Source: Salvelinus alpinus (lineage: Eukaryota > Chordata > Actinopteri > Salmoniformes > Salmonidae). From it: DNA of 64,000 nucleotides. The notes beneath the pieces are model-generated. The model saw only the letters and a program-made list of their open reading frames with translations. It searched no databases and was not told the origin of the DNA. The stretch covers positions 35,038,728 through 35,102,727 of the forward strand of contig NC_092115.1 in NCBI RefSeq assembly GCF_045679555.1, written 5' to 3'. The translations under genes and the position numbers were made by a program. Below, in pieces: positions 21,573 through 32,138 of this stretch; the stretch's first letter is position 1, and every line of letters starts with the position of its first letter.

Positions 21573-23088
21573 AGATAGATTCTAGATTCCTGCTCGCTTT
21601 CAAAATCTCCCATTGACTCAGTTTCTCTATTACACTCTTGTCCTATCAACAAGGACCCGGAGGCGTTCATAGCCTCATCGACTACTTTTGGACATCGACT
21701 GCGGAGGATCCAGACTGCAGTTCTCCGGTCATTACTGCCCCCATCCACATCCGGTAGTGGGTTTGGTTTCATAGTTCTGGCATCTGCAAAACTCTCCTCT
21801 GAAAGGATGGAGGGAACCATTGTATCCTCTTCTGCCTCTTTAATCGGAAGAAAGTTCACAGGAAGTAAGAAGTTACGGTGTAAAACCTTGCTCTTGTCTG
21901 TGGAAGGGTTGACTACTCTGTAAATGTGCAAATCTGGTTTGCTCCAGCTGATGACATAGACGGTAGATTCCCACACATCTTCCAATTTATGTTTGCCCCG
22001 TTCTTTCTTGTTGGCTAAGAGAACTTTGTCACCGACCTCCAGGCTGCATCCTCTCACTTTCTTGTCATATTCTCTTGCCTGCTTTTTCTGTGCCTTTGAT
22101 GTGTTCTTCTGTGCGACACGCACAGCCTCCTGAAGATCTCTTTGAAAGGAGTTTACAAATTTGCTGTAACCCAAAACGGTCTCATCTCTCAGAATACTTC
22201 CAAATATGGCGTCAACCAGTAGCTGTGGGGTCTGCGCAAACATTAAGTAAATAGGGGCGAACCCCGTCATCTCATGTACGGTACATTTATATGCAAACGT
22301 GAGAGTTTGTATCATCTGAGGCATTTCTCTTTCGTTCGTGGAGGCAAGGCTCGAATCATATTCCCCAAAGTACGATTAAATCTTTATGTTTGCCCATTGC
22401 ACATTGGGTGATACGGAGTTGTGTGAGATTTTTTCACTCTTGCCAGGTCCATTAGCTCTGATATCAGCTTGCTCTTAAAGTTGGCCCCTTGGTCGCTTAG
22501 AAGACGCTGAGGAAAACTGTAAATACAGAAAAAGTTGTTCCACAGTTTCTGGGCAACTTGTTTTGCTGTCTGATTTGTACAAGGGAAGGCGTGACCTACT
22601 TTGGTAAAATGGTCTGTTACTACTAGTACGTCAATACTCTCGCCATCCTTTCCTTCAGCCGACCAGAAATCGATAAAGACCAACTCTAGTGGCGCACTTG
22701 TCTTAATCGATTGAAGAGGGGCTCTTGCATCAAGTCTTCTTGACTTGCTCACAACACAGCGTCTACATCTCATGACTTAGTCTTTCATATGTTCATCCAT
22801 ACCAACCCAAAATAACCTCTGTCTGATGAGGTGCAAGGTTCTTGCTTGACCTTGGTGTGCAGCATCATTATGTGTTCCCTTCAACACATCCGTCTTCAGG
22901 GACAAAGGTACAATGAACTGATATCTCAACTTTCCGGTTCTGTCCTTTGATTTCCTGTACAGTATTCCATCCTTGTATTCTAACTTCTCCCAATGTTTCA
23001 AAAGTGTCTGCACGTCCACTGTTTCATGTTCTCTTTCACGATGTGATGGTCTCTGTTTCCTCTCCACATAATAGGTAGCACGAGCCAA
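21554..23088 (-). pseudogene. Gypsy integrase, three broken frames
   Basis: Integrase joins the DNA copy to the host chromosome. The zinc-binding N-terminus (23,088-22,777, with the HLIRQRLFW segment) runs up to a stop; the CRRCVVSKSRR part follows in the next piece. The catalytic core (22,773-22,384) shows the first acidic residue in FIDFWSAEGKD and the second in LLSDQGANF. At 22,384-22,386 the codon expected for the catalytic glutamate, directly after HPMCNGQT, is TAA; GAA to TAA is a one-base change. The C-terminal domain continues at 22,324-21,554 with TGFAPIYLMF and VGDKVLLANKKERGKHKLED. The pieces line up in order, so this is one gene disabled by stops and indels. Confidence 0.85.
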
Positions 23089-23092
23089 TGTC

Positions 23093-23844
23093 TTATCTGC
23101 TTGCTGCTTCTCTGAGATCTCCTAGTGAAAAAGCAGGGAGCGCTGGGTAACTTCCCTGCAGCAGATGTTGGGATTGCTGCATCAGAGGGACAGATATGAT
23201 CCCCTTTTGGTACAAGCTGTTGTCTAGGAGTGCCTTCACTTCAACACCAGAGACCTCAGCAGACTTTGACCTTGATTGGACCTTGTCAACGCACTGTTTA
23301 GCGGGGCTTGGCAATTCACAGACAGCCGGAGCGTCTCTTGTACGTTCTCTGCTGTGACGTGTTGCGTGGTACCATCCCTGACAAACGGTACACGGCTGAG
23401 TAAGTCGGCGGGTAAGTTCTGTGGCCCAGGTATGTATTTTAGATCAAAGTCATACGGGGCTAGCTTCGCCACCCACCTCTGCACACAGGTATCAAGTTTA
23501 GGCTTTTTCAGTATGTGAGTGAGTGGGTCATTATCTGTCAGGACAGTAAACTGGGCACCTTTTAGCCAGTGACCACATTTTTCACATACGGCCCATTTCA
23601 ATGCAAGAAACTCTAGACGATAGGCTGGATATCTTGCTTGGGATTTGTTGAGGGATTTCCTAGCAAACGCAATGGGTCTACTTTTACTCTCACTCTCTGG
23701 AATCTGGCTCAAAACAGAGACTAGGCCGTCAATTGAAGCATCAGTCGAAAGTATGAAGGGTTTACTAAAGTCTGGGTGTGCTAAAACTACAGCCTTTATC
23801 ACAGCTGCTTTTAACTCATCAAAGGCATGTTGACACTCACTCAT
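23093..23844 (-). pseudogene. Gypsy RNase H domain and linker
   Basis: RNase H degrades the RNA strand after copying. The frame at 23,844-23,236 shows the expected order: STDAS (first catalytic acid), the SRPIAFARKSL segment, YRLEFLALKWAV with the catalytic glutamate, TDNDPLTHIL with the third acid, and VQRWVAKLAPYDFDLKYIPG leading to the NLPADLLSR motif. It overlaps the linker frame at 23,314-23,093 out of phase. The catalytic residues look intact even though neighbouring domains are not. Confidence 0.85.
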
Positions 23845-23927
23845 CCAGTCTTCAGGTGTCAGCCTCCGGGACGGCTTACTCTGAGTCTTGCCATTTTTAT
23901 ATTTTAGTTCGCTTTTCTGTCCCGCTG

Positions 23928-24803
23928 TTAAACAGTAGTGGCTGGGCGATTTTTGAAAATCCTTTGATAAAGTGGGAGTAATAGTTCATCATTCCGAGAA
24001 ATTACTGTACCCTCTTCATCCATCTCCATGAGATCAGTGGATGCAATCTCACTGATGGCCGTCACTTTTCGCTCGTCAGTCTGGATCCCTTTCCGAGATA
24101 TCACATGGCCCAAGACTTTCACAGAATGCCTAAGGAAGTGGCACTTCTTTGGGGCAAGCTTCAAGTTGTTGTTTGAGAGTCTTCTGAAAACCAACTCCAA
24201 CTGTTTCTTGTTCACTTTTACCAAAGACTAGTAAGTCATCTAGATAGCACAAAATGGAGAGATAATCTTTGGGGATCAGAACTGACATCATCATCCTGGC
24301 AAACGTAGCTGGGCCGCTGCAGAGGCCCTGAGCCATTCTGTTATATTCAAAAGGCCAACTGGTGTGGTAACCGCTGTGTATTTACGATCTTTGTGTATGG
24401 GAATATTGTAAAATCCCGATGTCAGATCCATTGTGCTGAAAAGGCAGTTTCCGCCCAATGACGCCAGTGCATCGGCTTGATTTGTTAGGGGATAAGCATC
24501 CTTCTCAGTTCTCGTGTTGAGCCATCGGAAATCTGTACAGATTCTGAGTTCACCATTTGGTTTCCAGACAAGAATGAGAGGGGATGCCCACTTACTATTC
24601 GATTTCCTGAGGATGTCACGTTCTTCCATTTCCTCCAAAGTTTGTTTCAGTTTTTGGAAGTCACATGGTGGCACTCTACGGTAAGGAAGTCTGAAAGGCC
24701 TCTCATCTTTCAGTCTTATTCTATGCACAAAGTCTCTTGCTTCGCCACAGTTAATTTTCCCTCTGAAAAATATGCTGTCATATTTCACAAACAGGTCTGC
24801 CAT
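23928..24803 (-). pseudogene. Gypsy reverse transcriptase, frameshifted
   Basis: The first part (24,803-24,291) shows PYRRVPPCDFQKLKQTLEEM, SPLILVWKPNGELRICTDFR and FSTMDLTSGFYNI, the fingers and palm motifs with one catalytic aspartate in MDLTSG. It shifts frame after TPVGLLN. The next part (24,336-24,130) has QGLCSGPATFARMM and the active site YLDDLLVFG; then another shift leads to KCHFLRHSVKVLGHVISRKG (24,224-23,928). All catalytic residues are visible but in three frames, so no intact enzyme can be made. Confidence 0.9.
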
Positions 24804-24815
24804 CTTTTTTTTCCA

Positions 24816-25073
24816 TTAATTTGATACTTCACAGGAGGCAATGTCAACATCAGTCAGACCCATGTCTTTCAACACATCAGCATATGTGCGTTTTTCTGCC
24901 AGTTCAGTAGTGGTTCCAATGACATTCTGTGCAACATCTTGTTTGTCATCACATTGACCACAGCAGCTGCTGTTTAACTCCAGGTCTTTCAATGCTATAC
25001 AAGGGTATACATCTGCCAGTTTTGCATTACGTTTCAGTGTAACCGGGCGATCTTGGAGATTAACCACCTTCAT
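24816..25073 (-). pseudogene. Gypsy pol segment between protease and reverse transcriptase
   Basis: The frame starts MKVVNLQDRPVTLKRNAKLA and fits the linker after the protease in Ty3/gypsy polyproteins (NLxDRPVTLKxNxxLAxVxPC style). It is separated from the reverse transcriptase frame by a stop near 24,816. Confidence 0.6.
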
Positions 25074-25320
25074 GGGGATCCATTTGTCACCCCCACAGCG
25101 GGCATACAGTACGACCCACTAACACTCCTCTGTGCTGCTCGGGAAGTTGTGGCCTCTACAATAACAGTACTGTCAATGGAAAAGGGCCCTTTTCCTTTCA
25201 GCCTACCCCAGACTAAGTGTTCATGTTTTGGGGATAGTGTCACACTGGCAAAATAAAATCTGACATTTTACTTCCTTGCCAACGGTCAACATTTGCCAGT
25301 ATGCTTAGAAGTGCATCTGA

Positions 25321-25671
25321 TTAATCAGAAAGGCATTTGGCTGGTTGTGATATTGCTTTCCAATATTCCTCTGTACTTTTTAGTTGGAGGACATGTTTCA
25401 GTACATTTGTTCCAATGATCATGTCATCAGTTTGCCCTGGCTCAACTAAGACTGGCACCAGCATCTTGCAGTTCATTAATTCGATATGGAGCTCATATTC
25501 ACATTTGGGATTGACCTGTTGCCCTCCACATCCAACGAGTACTACAGGAGTGGACATTTTCAAGCTTTCAGTTAAGACATATTTTCGAAGCAATGTATGC
25601 TCAGGAGATTCACTTAACATACAGGCCATTGAACCACTATTGAGTCCTCTTAGTTCTACTGAACCCTGCAT
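25321..25671 (-). pseudogene. Gypsy aspartic protease, catalytic Asp replaced
   Basis: The protease cuts the gag-pol polyprotein. The frame shows the flap and C-terminal motif in DDMIIGTNVLKH. Where family members have the active site LDSGS or LDTGA it reads LNSGS (codon AAT at 25,639-25,641 on the minus strand). A G-to-A change in a CpG (CTCGAT to CTCAAT) would explain Asp to Asn. With the catalytic aspartate gone the enzyme could not act even if the frame were restored. Alignment to the family is by eye. Confidence 0.7.
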
Positions 25672-25789
25672 GGTAACTGGTGCATAGAACAGACTTTCAT
25701 TGGCGGTTATTCTCTTGAGTACGTTGATATATCACATTTGTGTCGCCTTGATTTTTCTCTTTGTATGAAGACAGAGGTGCAGACCTACT

Positions 25790-26613
25790 GTACTGGTTTA
25801 AAGCTGGACCTTGATTTTTGTGGCCGCTGCCCGACTGGTGCCTCTCTTCTAACCTCCTGCTTTTGTGGGCAGTCTATGGTTTGATGTCCAGGATTGTGAC
25901 ATTTGAAGAATAGGCAGTCATTAAGACAGTGAGACCGAGTGGAGTGAGCCACATCTTTACATATAGCACATGGGAAGGAGGGAGACAGCTGTGCAGTTCT
26001 GCGGGGCCCTCATGTGGCGGGGCGAGCAGCATTTTGGTTTATAATAAACTGTTCTAGCAGTGTTATAAATTTAGTCATTGTCACCTGATCATTGCCACTC
26101 TGAACTCTTTGAACAACTGAGGTAAGGATGGGGTGCTCTGAGTTCTCCTGTTTTTTGGATGTCTTCCTGTAGTGTCAATATGTTTTGTTTCCTCCTTGTA
26201 GCACATCTGTCATTTTGGTGACTGTCTATCAACTCCTGAACTTCACCCACTGTCCATTTCTCCCTAGGCTTGCATCCGAATGCTGTGTACAGTTCATGAT
26301 TGGGGCAGTGCTTCACAAACATCATGGCGACCGCATGACCCACGTCATCCATCTGTCTGCCCTGTCTTTGTAGACATTCATTAGCTAGATCTGCTACTCG
26401 GTTAAGGCGCACCCAGCAGTCTAAGCTACTCTCCCCCTGATAAGGTTTGGTTTCATAGAAATCTGGAAGCGGTGTAGTAGAGGAGATGGCCTCACCAAAA
26501 TGCTGTTTCAAAATACTGAAAATATCCTCAGGGTCTCTGCTGATGTTTACAAGAGGGTTGCTGCGGATTCCTATCTTGACTAAATCCTTGGCCCTCCCCA
26601 TTAACCTTTCCAT
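25790..26613 (-). pseudogene. Gypsy gag remnant with zinc-knuckle-like tail
   Basis: The open part (26,613-26,089) begins MERLMGRAKDLVKIGIRSNP and contains a capsid-like stretch with YQGESSLDCWVRLNRVADLA, typical of the gag of this gypsy group, which packages the RNA. Further along, at about 25,975-25,855, a different frame reads CAICKDVAHS and then FKCHNPGHQTIDC, which resembles a CCHC zinc knuckle with one cysteine changed. The pieces are split by a frameshift around 26,089. Sequence upstream of 26,613 is broken by several stops. Confidence 0.75.
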
Positions 26614-27264
26614 GATTTAATTACCTTGCTTCTGGCATTTTGTAATCTTTCTTTACAAAGTCTTCATCATTTCCTGCCACTCATACACAGTACATTTATC
26701 TGTTCCATCACCTCTGAAAGTGGGTGAATCACGCATGTCAGATTTCATGACAAAGTTTACCTTGGACCAGTCTGGGACAGTGGCACAGTGTCGGTGGCTA
26801 CCTTGGATGGAGTGATATTACTTGCTGACAGACTTGAAACAATACTGTTACCAATCTCTTGACCATTGTTTGACCAAATCAAGCATAACACTCTGCTGCA
26901 TATGGTATTCATCATCATTGGAGTGATTATCATCTCCATCATTCTGACCTGTTGTTTGATCAATAACATCCTCTTGTTCATTTACTGACGTTACACCAGC
27001 ACGCTCAGTAAAGCTATGCTCTACCATTCCTGCTATCTGTGCCCCCCTACCAATACTGGTGGTTACAATATCACAGTTAACTCCCCTAGGTTGTCACTCA
27101 CCAGTAAAAGTGGTGGATCACCATTGAGCTTGACCAGAGTACCTGGATTTTTTGGTGTGGACATGTTATTCATGCCGAATAGTCAAATTGACTGTCTCTT
27201 GAAGTTGACGGCAGGTGTAGTCCTCTTCTCTGGAGCGCTGCTGTATTCCCCGGTGATCGTCGAT

Positions 27265-27300
27265 GGCTGATCTTGTAGATCCGGGTCACGGCACTAATTT
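27265..27300 (-). other. Putative primer binding site next to the 5' LTR
   Basis: On the minus strand, a few bases after the end of the 5' LTR, the sequence reads TTAGTGCCGTGACCCGGATC. Primer binding sites of gypsy elements lie exactly here and are complementary to a tRNA 3' end. The usual TGG start is not clear, and I do not assign a tRNA. Confidence 0.45.
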
Positions 27301-28069
27301 TGTAACCAACTTCACATAGCCCCCCCAGAAGAAAGGCACATGGACACCTACACTTCAGGTTTACTTGCTTATTAACTGCAGTCAATGATATCTAACTGTG
27401 ATTACAGGACAGTCACAGCCACACATTCACTGCTCTCAGAATATCTCTCTGACTCAATCCACAAAGTGATCGTATAGTATAAATGCGTTGTGTTTAGAAA
27501 ATAACAAAAATACAGAAAAGCATACCTGCAGTAAAAGATATCAAACAGTGATGACAGGCATTGACAGGATGATCACAGCCACACATTCACTGGTTAGGTA
27601 GAACACAAGATATCTTTTAGATAGGAGCAACAGTAATGATACATGCCCTCAATGTGAAGTGATATTAATTCATAAATACAAAGCACAAGTACAACCCTTT
27701 TCATATAAACCTTTTAAGGTAGTAAGAAAATAAACATTCACTTAATATTTCAATAAATCACCTGCTAGCAAATCACCTGCTAGCAATAGCTAGCTTGACA
27801 TTACAGTGCACTGACTGACGACGGTGCTAGTCAGCTCGTCATTAACATGGCTAACTTAACCAGCAAAAAATTGGTTATCTTGCCGAAATAGGCCTTAAAT
27901 ACATTAACGGTGAAATAAATATATACATAGTCACATTCACTATTGAATATGAACCCGTTTTCCAAAGACACTATTGTGTTATACAGTTTTTAACAGTTTT
28001 TTATGTACAGAGATAGGAGACACAAACCTTCTCTAAGAATATCTCTCTCAGACTGAAGAGCAGGCAGAC
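27301..28069 (-). repeat. 5' LTR of the gypsy element
   Basis: Full-length LTR matching the 3' copy, with an additional internal stretch (about 27,375-27,535) in which the phrase CAGTCACAGCCACACATTCACTG partly repeats a segment further inside the LTR (ATCACAGCCACACATTCACTG). The internal duplication is either ancestral and lost from the other LTR, or new here. Confidence 0.85.
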
Positions 28070-28424
28070 AAACTTTCCAAATAGGGGAGAAGCACTTGAA
28101 ACCCACTAGTTATTCTTTCAAGGAAAATAATACAAAAATGGTAAGTCCGAAGACCTCTCATATTGCCAACCTTTCTACAATGGCAGCAAATATTTTTATG
28201 AATTCGACAACACATAATGAAAGGAAACTTTTTTATATCAAACCTTTTCCTGAAGTGAATGGTTTCACCCACTACTCTACCCACGAACTGCGGTGTTCTT
28301 TGATAACTACATTGCGCGCGAGGTTGATGGGAACTCTACATTTTCACCTTGTCACACAATGATATGGCCAAAGACCATGTAACGCTTATGCGCTGGTTAT
28401 CATGGGGCAAAGTATTGACACTTT
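28070..28424. other. Unassigned sequence between gypsy LTR and hAT remnant
   Basis: It does not read as hAT transposase in any frame and is probably another inserted or rearranged piece. It contains a short CGCGCG-bearing stretch near 28,313. No feature is recognised. Confidence 0.35.
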
Positions 28425-29200
28425 TTTTTTATTGAGAGACGAGCTCAACGTTTTCTTTACTGATCATAGTTTTCACTAGTCTGACCGCTCACATGATGAT
28501 GAATTTCTCATATGACTGGCCTATCTGGGTGATGTTTTTTCTCGCCTTAATGATCTGAATCTAGGATTACAGGGACTCCGCAACTATATTCAATGTGCGG
28601 GACAAAATTGAGGCTATGATTAAAAGTTGGAGCTCTTCTCTGTCTGCAGGACAACACTAGTCTTTCCACCATTGTATGATTTTTTTGTGTGCAAATGAAC
28701 TCAAGCTTAAGGACAATGTCAAATGTGATATAGCGAAACACCTGAGTGAGTTGGGTGCGTAATTACGCAGGTACTTTCCCGAAACGGATGACACAAACAA
28801 CTGGATTCGTTATCCCTTTCACACCCTGCCTCGAGTCCACTTACCGATATCTGAACAAGAGAGCCTCATCGAAATTGCAACAAGCGGTTCTGTGAAAATT
28901 TAATTTAATCAGAATCCACTGGCAGATTTCTGGATTGGGCTGCGCTCAGAGTATCCTTAGAAAATTGAGATGTTAAGACACTGATGCCCTTTGCAACCAC
29001 ATACCTATCTGAGAGTGGATTCTCAGCCCTCACTAACATGAAAACTAAATATAGGCATAGACTGTGTGTGGAAAATGATTCAAGACTGAGACTCTCCAAT
29101 AAAACCCAACATTGCAGAGTTATGTGCATCCTTTCAAGTACAACCTTCTGATTAACCTGTGGTGAGTTATTCACAATTTTCAATGAACAAATAAGGTTTT
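28425..29200 (+). pseudogene. hAT / ZBED5-like transposase, C-terminal part
   Basis: The decayed reading resumes with LRDELNVFFTDHSF, then YLGDVFSRLNDLNLGLQG in changing frames, and ends with the hAT dimerisation region LMPFATTYLSESGFSALTNM followed by KTKYRHRLCVENDSRLRLS. At least several stops and frameshifts are present. It is the continuation of the fragment ending at 20,693, but the piece expected between them (about 30 residues) is missing and 28,070-28,420 holds other sequence. The gene is a plus-strand hAT relic. Confidence 0.8.
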
Positions 29201-29287
29201 ATATGTAAGATGGTTAAATAAAGAGCAAAATTATTGAGTATATTATTATTTGTGCCCTGGTCATATAAGAGCTCGATTTCACTCGAC

Positions 29288-29397
29288 CCACAAAATTAAG
29301 GAAATTAGAAGAGGGGGGAGAGTATTTCCACAAGGCCATGTTCTTGCCTGCCTGCCGACCCCCCCCCCCCCCTCTTCTAATTTCCTTAATTTTGTGG
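29288..29397. repeat. Perfect 31-bp hairpin ending in G and C runs
   Basis: CCACAAAATTAAGGAAATTA plus GAAGAGGGGGG at 29,288-29,318 is matched exactly in inverse at 29,367-29,397, with a 48-base loop. The right arm begins within a long C run. Confidence 0.95.
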
Positions 29398-29499
29398 CTA
29401 GAGTCAAGTACTTTGTTGCACACACTACTGGTCAACAAGAGCTACCAAAATGATTCTGAAGTGTGCCAGGCCTTGCAGGTTTGGGATTCTGGCAGGGGG

Positions 29500-30290
29500 G
29501 AGGTTTTCGGCAAAACACCTGTTTGTCAGACTTGCCTCAGCAAAGATGCGATGAAGCCATCGACAATACGCAGACATTTAGAAACAAACCACCCCATCTC
29601 ATATAGCCTAAACCATACGATTTTTTAAAACCAAAAATAGAGATGACCAACCAAACAAAAACACTTGTTGGCCAAGACTGTCACGGTCGTTTGTAGAATT
29701 AACGGACCAAAGCGGAGCGTGCATAGAGTTCCACATGTATAATTAAAGAAATTCACCTAAACAATACAGAACAAAAACGAAACGTGAAGTCAAATGCAGT
29801 GCACACTGGCAACTACACAAAAACAAACAAGATCCCACAAAAACCCAGTGGAAAAAGGCTGCCTAAATATGATCCCCAATCAGAGACAACGATAAACAGC
29901 TGCCTCTGATTGGGAACCATACCAGGCCAACATAGACAAATAATAACCTAGATAACCCACCCTAGTCACACCCCAACCTAACCAACATAGAGAATAAAAG
30001 GATCTCTATGGTCAGGGCGTGACAAAGACGTTTTAGGCCCAACTGCTGCTACAAAGGAAAGTACAATCCTACTTTACAATAACACTCTCACGCATATAAT
30101 CCAGAATATGGCAGATCATGTTGAATCCCAGGTTTTAGACAGAGCTCGCACAACAACATTGGTCTGCAATCCAATTAGATGAGACGACTGACATTTCAGA
30201 CGGCCGCTTCTTGAACATAAACGGTACAAAGGCTATATTAAAAATGTATTTGTTGCAAAGAGTTGCCTCCGAATACAACTGCAGGTGAAA
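29500..30290 (+). pseudogene. Second hAT / ZBED-like relic: BED finger and core, interrupted by a solo LTR
   Basis: At about 29,518-29,600 a frame reads TPVCQTCLSKDAMKPSTIRR followed by HLETNHP, a BED zinc finger (CxxC then HxxxxH) of the ZBED5-like type. After the LTR, 30,025-30,290 contains frames resembling the following region (for example the stretch decoding as SAIQLDETTDISD). Stops and frame changes are frequent. This N-terminal relic lies to the right of a C-terminal one, so it is a separate copy. Confidence 0.7.
29679..30024 (-). mobile_element. Solo LTR with 5-bp target duplication
   Basis: The 346-bp insertion begins TGTCACGGTCG and ends GGTCAGGGCGTGACA, that is TG...CA ends with short TGTCACG/CGTGACA inverted termini, and is flanked by AAGAC on both sides (29,674-29,678 and 30,025-30,029). 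These are the marks of an LTR retrotransposon insertion reduced to one LTR. The minus orientation is inferred from polyadenylation-like and T-rich features in that strand and from resemblance to common salmonid LTRs. Confidence 0.75.
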
Positions 30291-30565
30291 TATTCCGGGT
30301 TCTGAACGAATAGGCCTACATAACGGGACATGGATTACGATGGGACCGTTACGATGGTACCGCTCTGTACGGACGGGACTGCTGCTCAACCTATCCATCC
30401 AGGAACGCGCAAGTGACATTTTCCAAGCAAACAATAAAATTGCCACTTCAATAAAAAGCTGTGTGCCTGGAGAGACCCAGTGGACAGAGGCATTTTGGAT
30501 ATACTCCCCCTCTTCTCAATTTTGACAGACGAGGATGATGTAGACATGGATCACATGCGTAAATT
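30291..30565. other. Unassigned sequence before the RSg-1-like fragment
   Basis: Nothing recognisable; frames such as 30,340-30,525 read through it without known motifs. Confidence 0.3.
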
Positions 30566-31098
30566 TACCGGTTGCATCACCGCCTGGTATTGCGCTACAG
30601 AGGGTAGTGCATACGGCCCAGTACATCACTGGGGCCAAGCTTCCCGACATCCAGAACCTATATACTTCTCTCTGATACCACAAGGCAAGCGGTACCAGAG
30701 CGCCAAGTCTAGGACCAAAAGACTCCTTAACAGCTTCTACCCCCAAGCCATAAGACTGTGGAACAATTAATCAAATGGCCACCCGGACTATTTACATTGA
30801 CCTCCCCCTTGTTATTACACTGCTGCTACTCGCTGTTTATTATCACTTTTCAAATTACCTCGACTAACCTGTATCCTTGCACATTGACTCTGTACTGTCA
30901 TGTAATTTTCTTGTGTTACTTTTTGATTTTATAATTTTTTTAAACTTTAATTTATTTAGTAAATATTTTGTCAACTCTATATTTCTTGAATTGTGTTGTT
31001 GGTTAAGGGCTTGTAAGTAAGCATTTCACAGTAAGATTTACCTACACCTGTTGTATTCAGTGCATGTAACAAATCTATTTAGATTTGATTTGATTTGA
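30566..31098 (+). mobile_element. RSg-1-like LINE, 3' fragment (copy 1)
   Basis: The 5' part encodes the end of a LINE protein (GCITAWY near the start, then LLNSFYPQAIRLWNN). The 3' UTR contains GGTTAAGGGCTTGTAAGTAA, GCATTTCACAGTAAG and the end CTGTTGTATTCAGTGCATGT, followed by TTTGATTTGAT repeats. I recognise this tail as that of the salmonid RSg-1 LINE. Internal deletions are present. Confidence 0.75.
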
Positions 31099-32050
31099 TA
31101 TTCGATCAGGTTCAAGTCCGGGCTCTGGCTGGGCCACTCAAAGACATTCAGAGACTTGTCCCGAAGCCACTCCTGCGTTGTCTTGGCTGTGTGCTTAGGG
31201 TCGTTGTCCTGTTGGAAGGTGAATCTTTGCCACAGTCTGAGGTCCTGAGCGCTCTGAGCAGGTTTTTATGAAGGATCTCTCTCTACTTTGCGCCATTAAT
31301 CTTTCATTCGATCCTGACTAGTCTCCCAGTCCCTGCCACTGAAAAACATACCCATAACATGATGCTGCTACCACCATGCTTCGCCGTAGGGATGGTGCCA
31401 TGATTCCTTAAGATGTGACGCTTGGCATTCAGGCCAGAAAGTTCAATATTTGTTTCAACAGACCAGAGAATCTTGTTTCTTATGGTCTGAGAGTCCTTTA
31501 GGTTCCTTTTGGCAAACTCCAAGCGGGATGTCATGTGCCTTTTACTGAGGAGTGGCTTCCATCTGGCCACTCTACCATAAAGGCCTGATTGGTGGAGTGC
31601 TGCAGAGATGGTTGACCTTCTGGAAGGTTCTCCCATCTCCACAGAGGATCTCTGGAGCTCTGTTAGAGTGACCATCGGGTTCTTGGTTACCTTCCTGACA
31701 TAGGCCTTTCTCCTCTGATTGCTCAGAATGGTCAGGCGGCCAGCTCAGGAAAGAGTCTTGGTGGTTCCAAACTTCTTCCATTTAAGAATGATGGAGGCCA
31801 CTGTGTTCTTGGGGACCTTCAATGCTCCAGAATTTTTTTGGTACCCTTCTTCAGATCTGTGCCTCAACCCAATCCTGTCTCGGAGCTCTACGGACAATTT
31901 CTTCGAACTTATAGCTTGGTTTTAGCTCTGACATGCACTGTCAACTGTGGGACCTTATATAGACAGGCGTATGTATTCCTTTTCAAATCATGTCCAATCA
32001 ATTGAATTTCCCGTAGGTGGACTCCAATCATGTTGTAGAAACATCTCAAG
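31099..32050 (-). mobile_element. Tc1-like element fragment, ends missing
   Basis: The interior of a Tc1 transposon on the minus strand, including a transposase relic and the 5' flank with GGTGGACTCCAATCATGTTG. Terminal inverted repeats are absent on both sides, so it is truncated. It abuts a LINE fragment on each side. Confidence 0.8.
31304..31925 (-). pseudogene. Tc1 transposase pseudogene, first catalytic Asp replaced
   Basis: The longest open part (31,675-31,304) reads RRSTISAALHQSGLYGRVAR, then KILWSVETNIELSG and KHGGSSIMLWVCFS. In active Tc1 transposases the motif is LWSDE; here it is LWSVE, so the first catalytic aspartate is valine. The N-terminal part lies upstream in other frames, and the C-terminal catalytic half beyond 31,304 is lost. 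Non-functional. Confidence 0.8.
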
Positions 32051-32138
32051 GATGTTCTGGATTCTCAGTTCATCATGCTGACAGGAATAAACATCTCTCT
32101 GGGAAGAAGAAGGGCAGGGGTATATGTTTCATGATTAA

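Larger units (their letters stand above)
20695..28069 (-). mobile_element. Ty3/gypsy LTR retrotransposon, decayed, with both LTRs
   Basis: Two related long terminal repeats frame an internal region with gag and pol remnants on the minus strand in the order gag, protease, reverse transcriptase, RNase H, integrase, which is the Ty3/gypsy order. The coding region is broken into roughly ten frames. No envelope-like frame is seen between integrase and the 3' LTR; that space holds another dispersed repeat. The element lies inside a hAT transposase pseudogene in the opposite orientation. It cannot move by itself. Confidence 0.85.

Noticed and set aside
21208..21585. 125-residue plus-strand frame
   Set aside because: Runs across the end of an LTR and a dispersed repeat; no domain.
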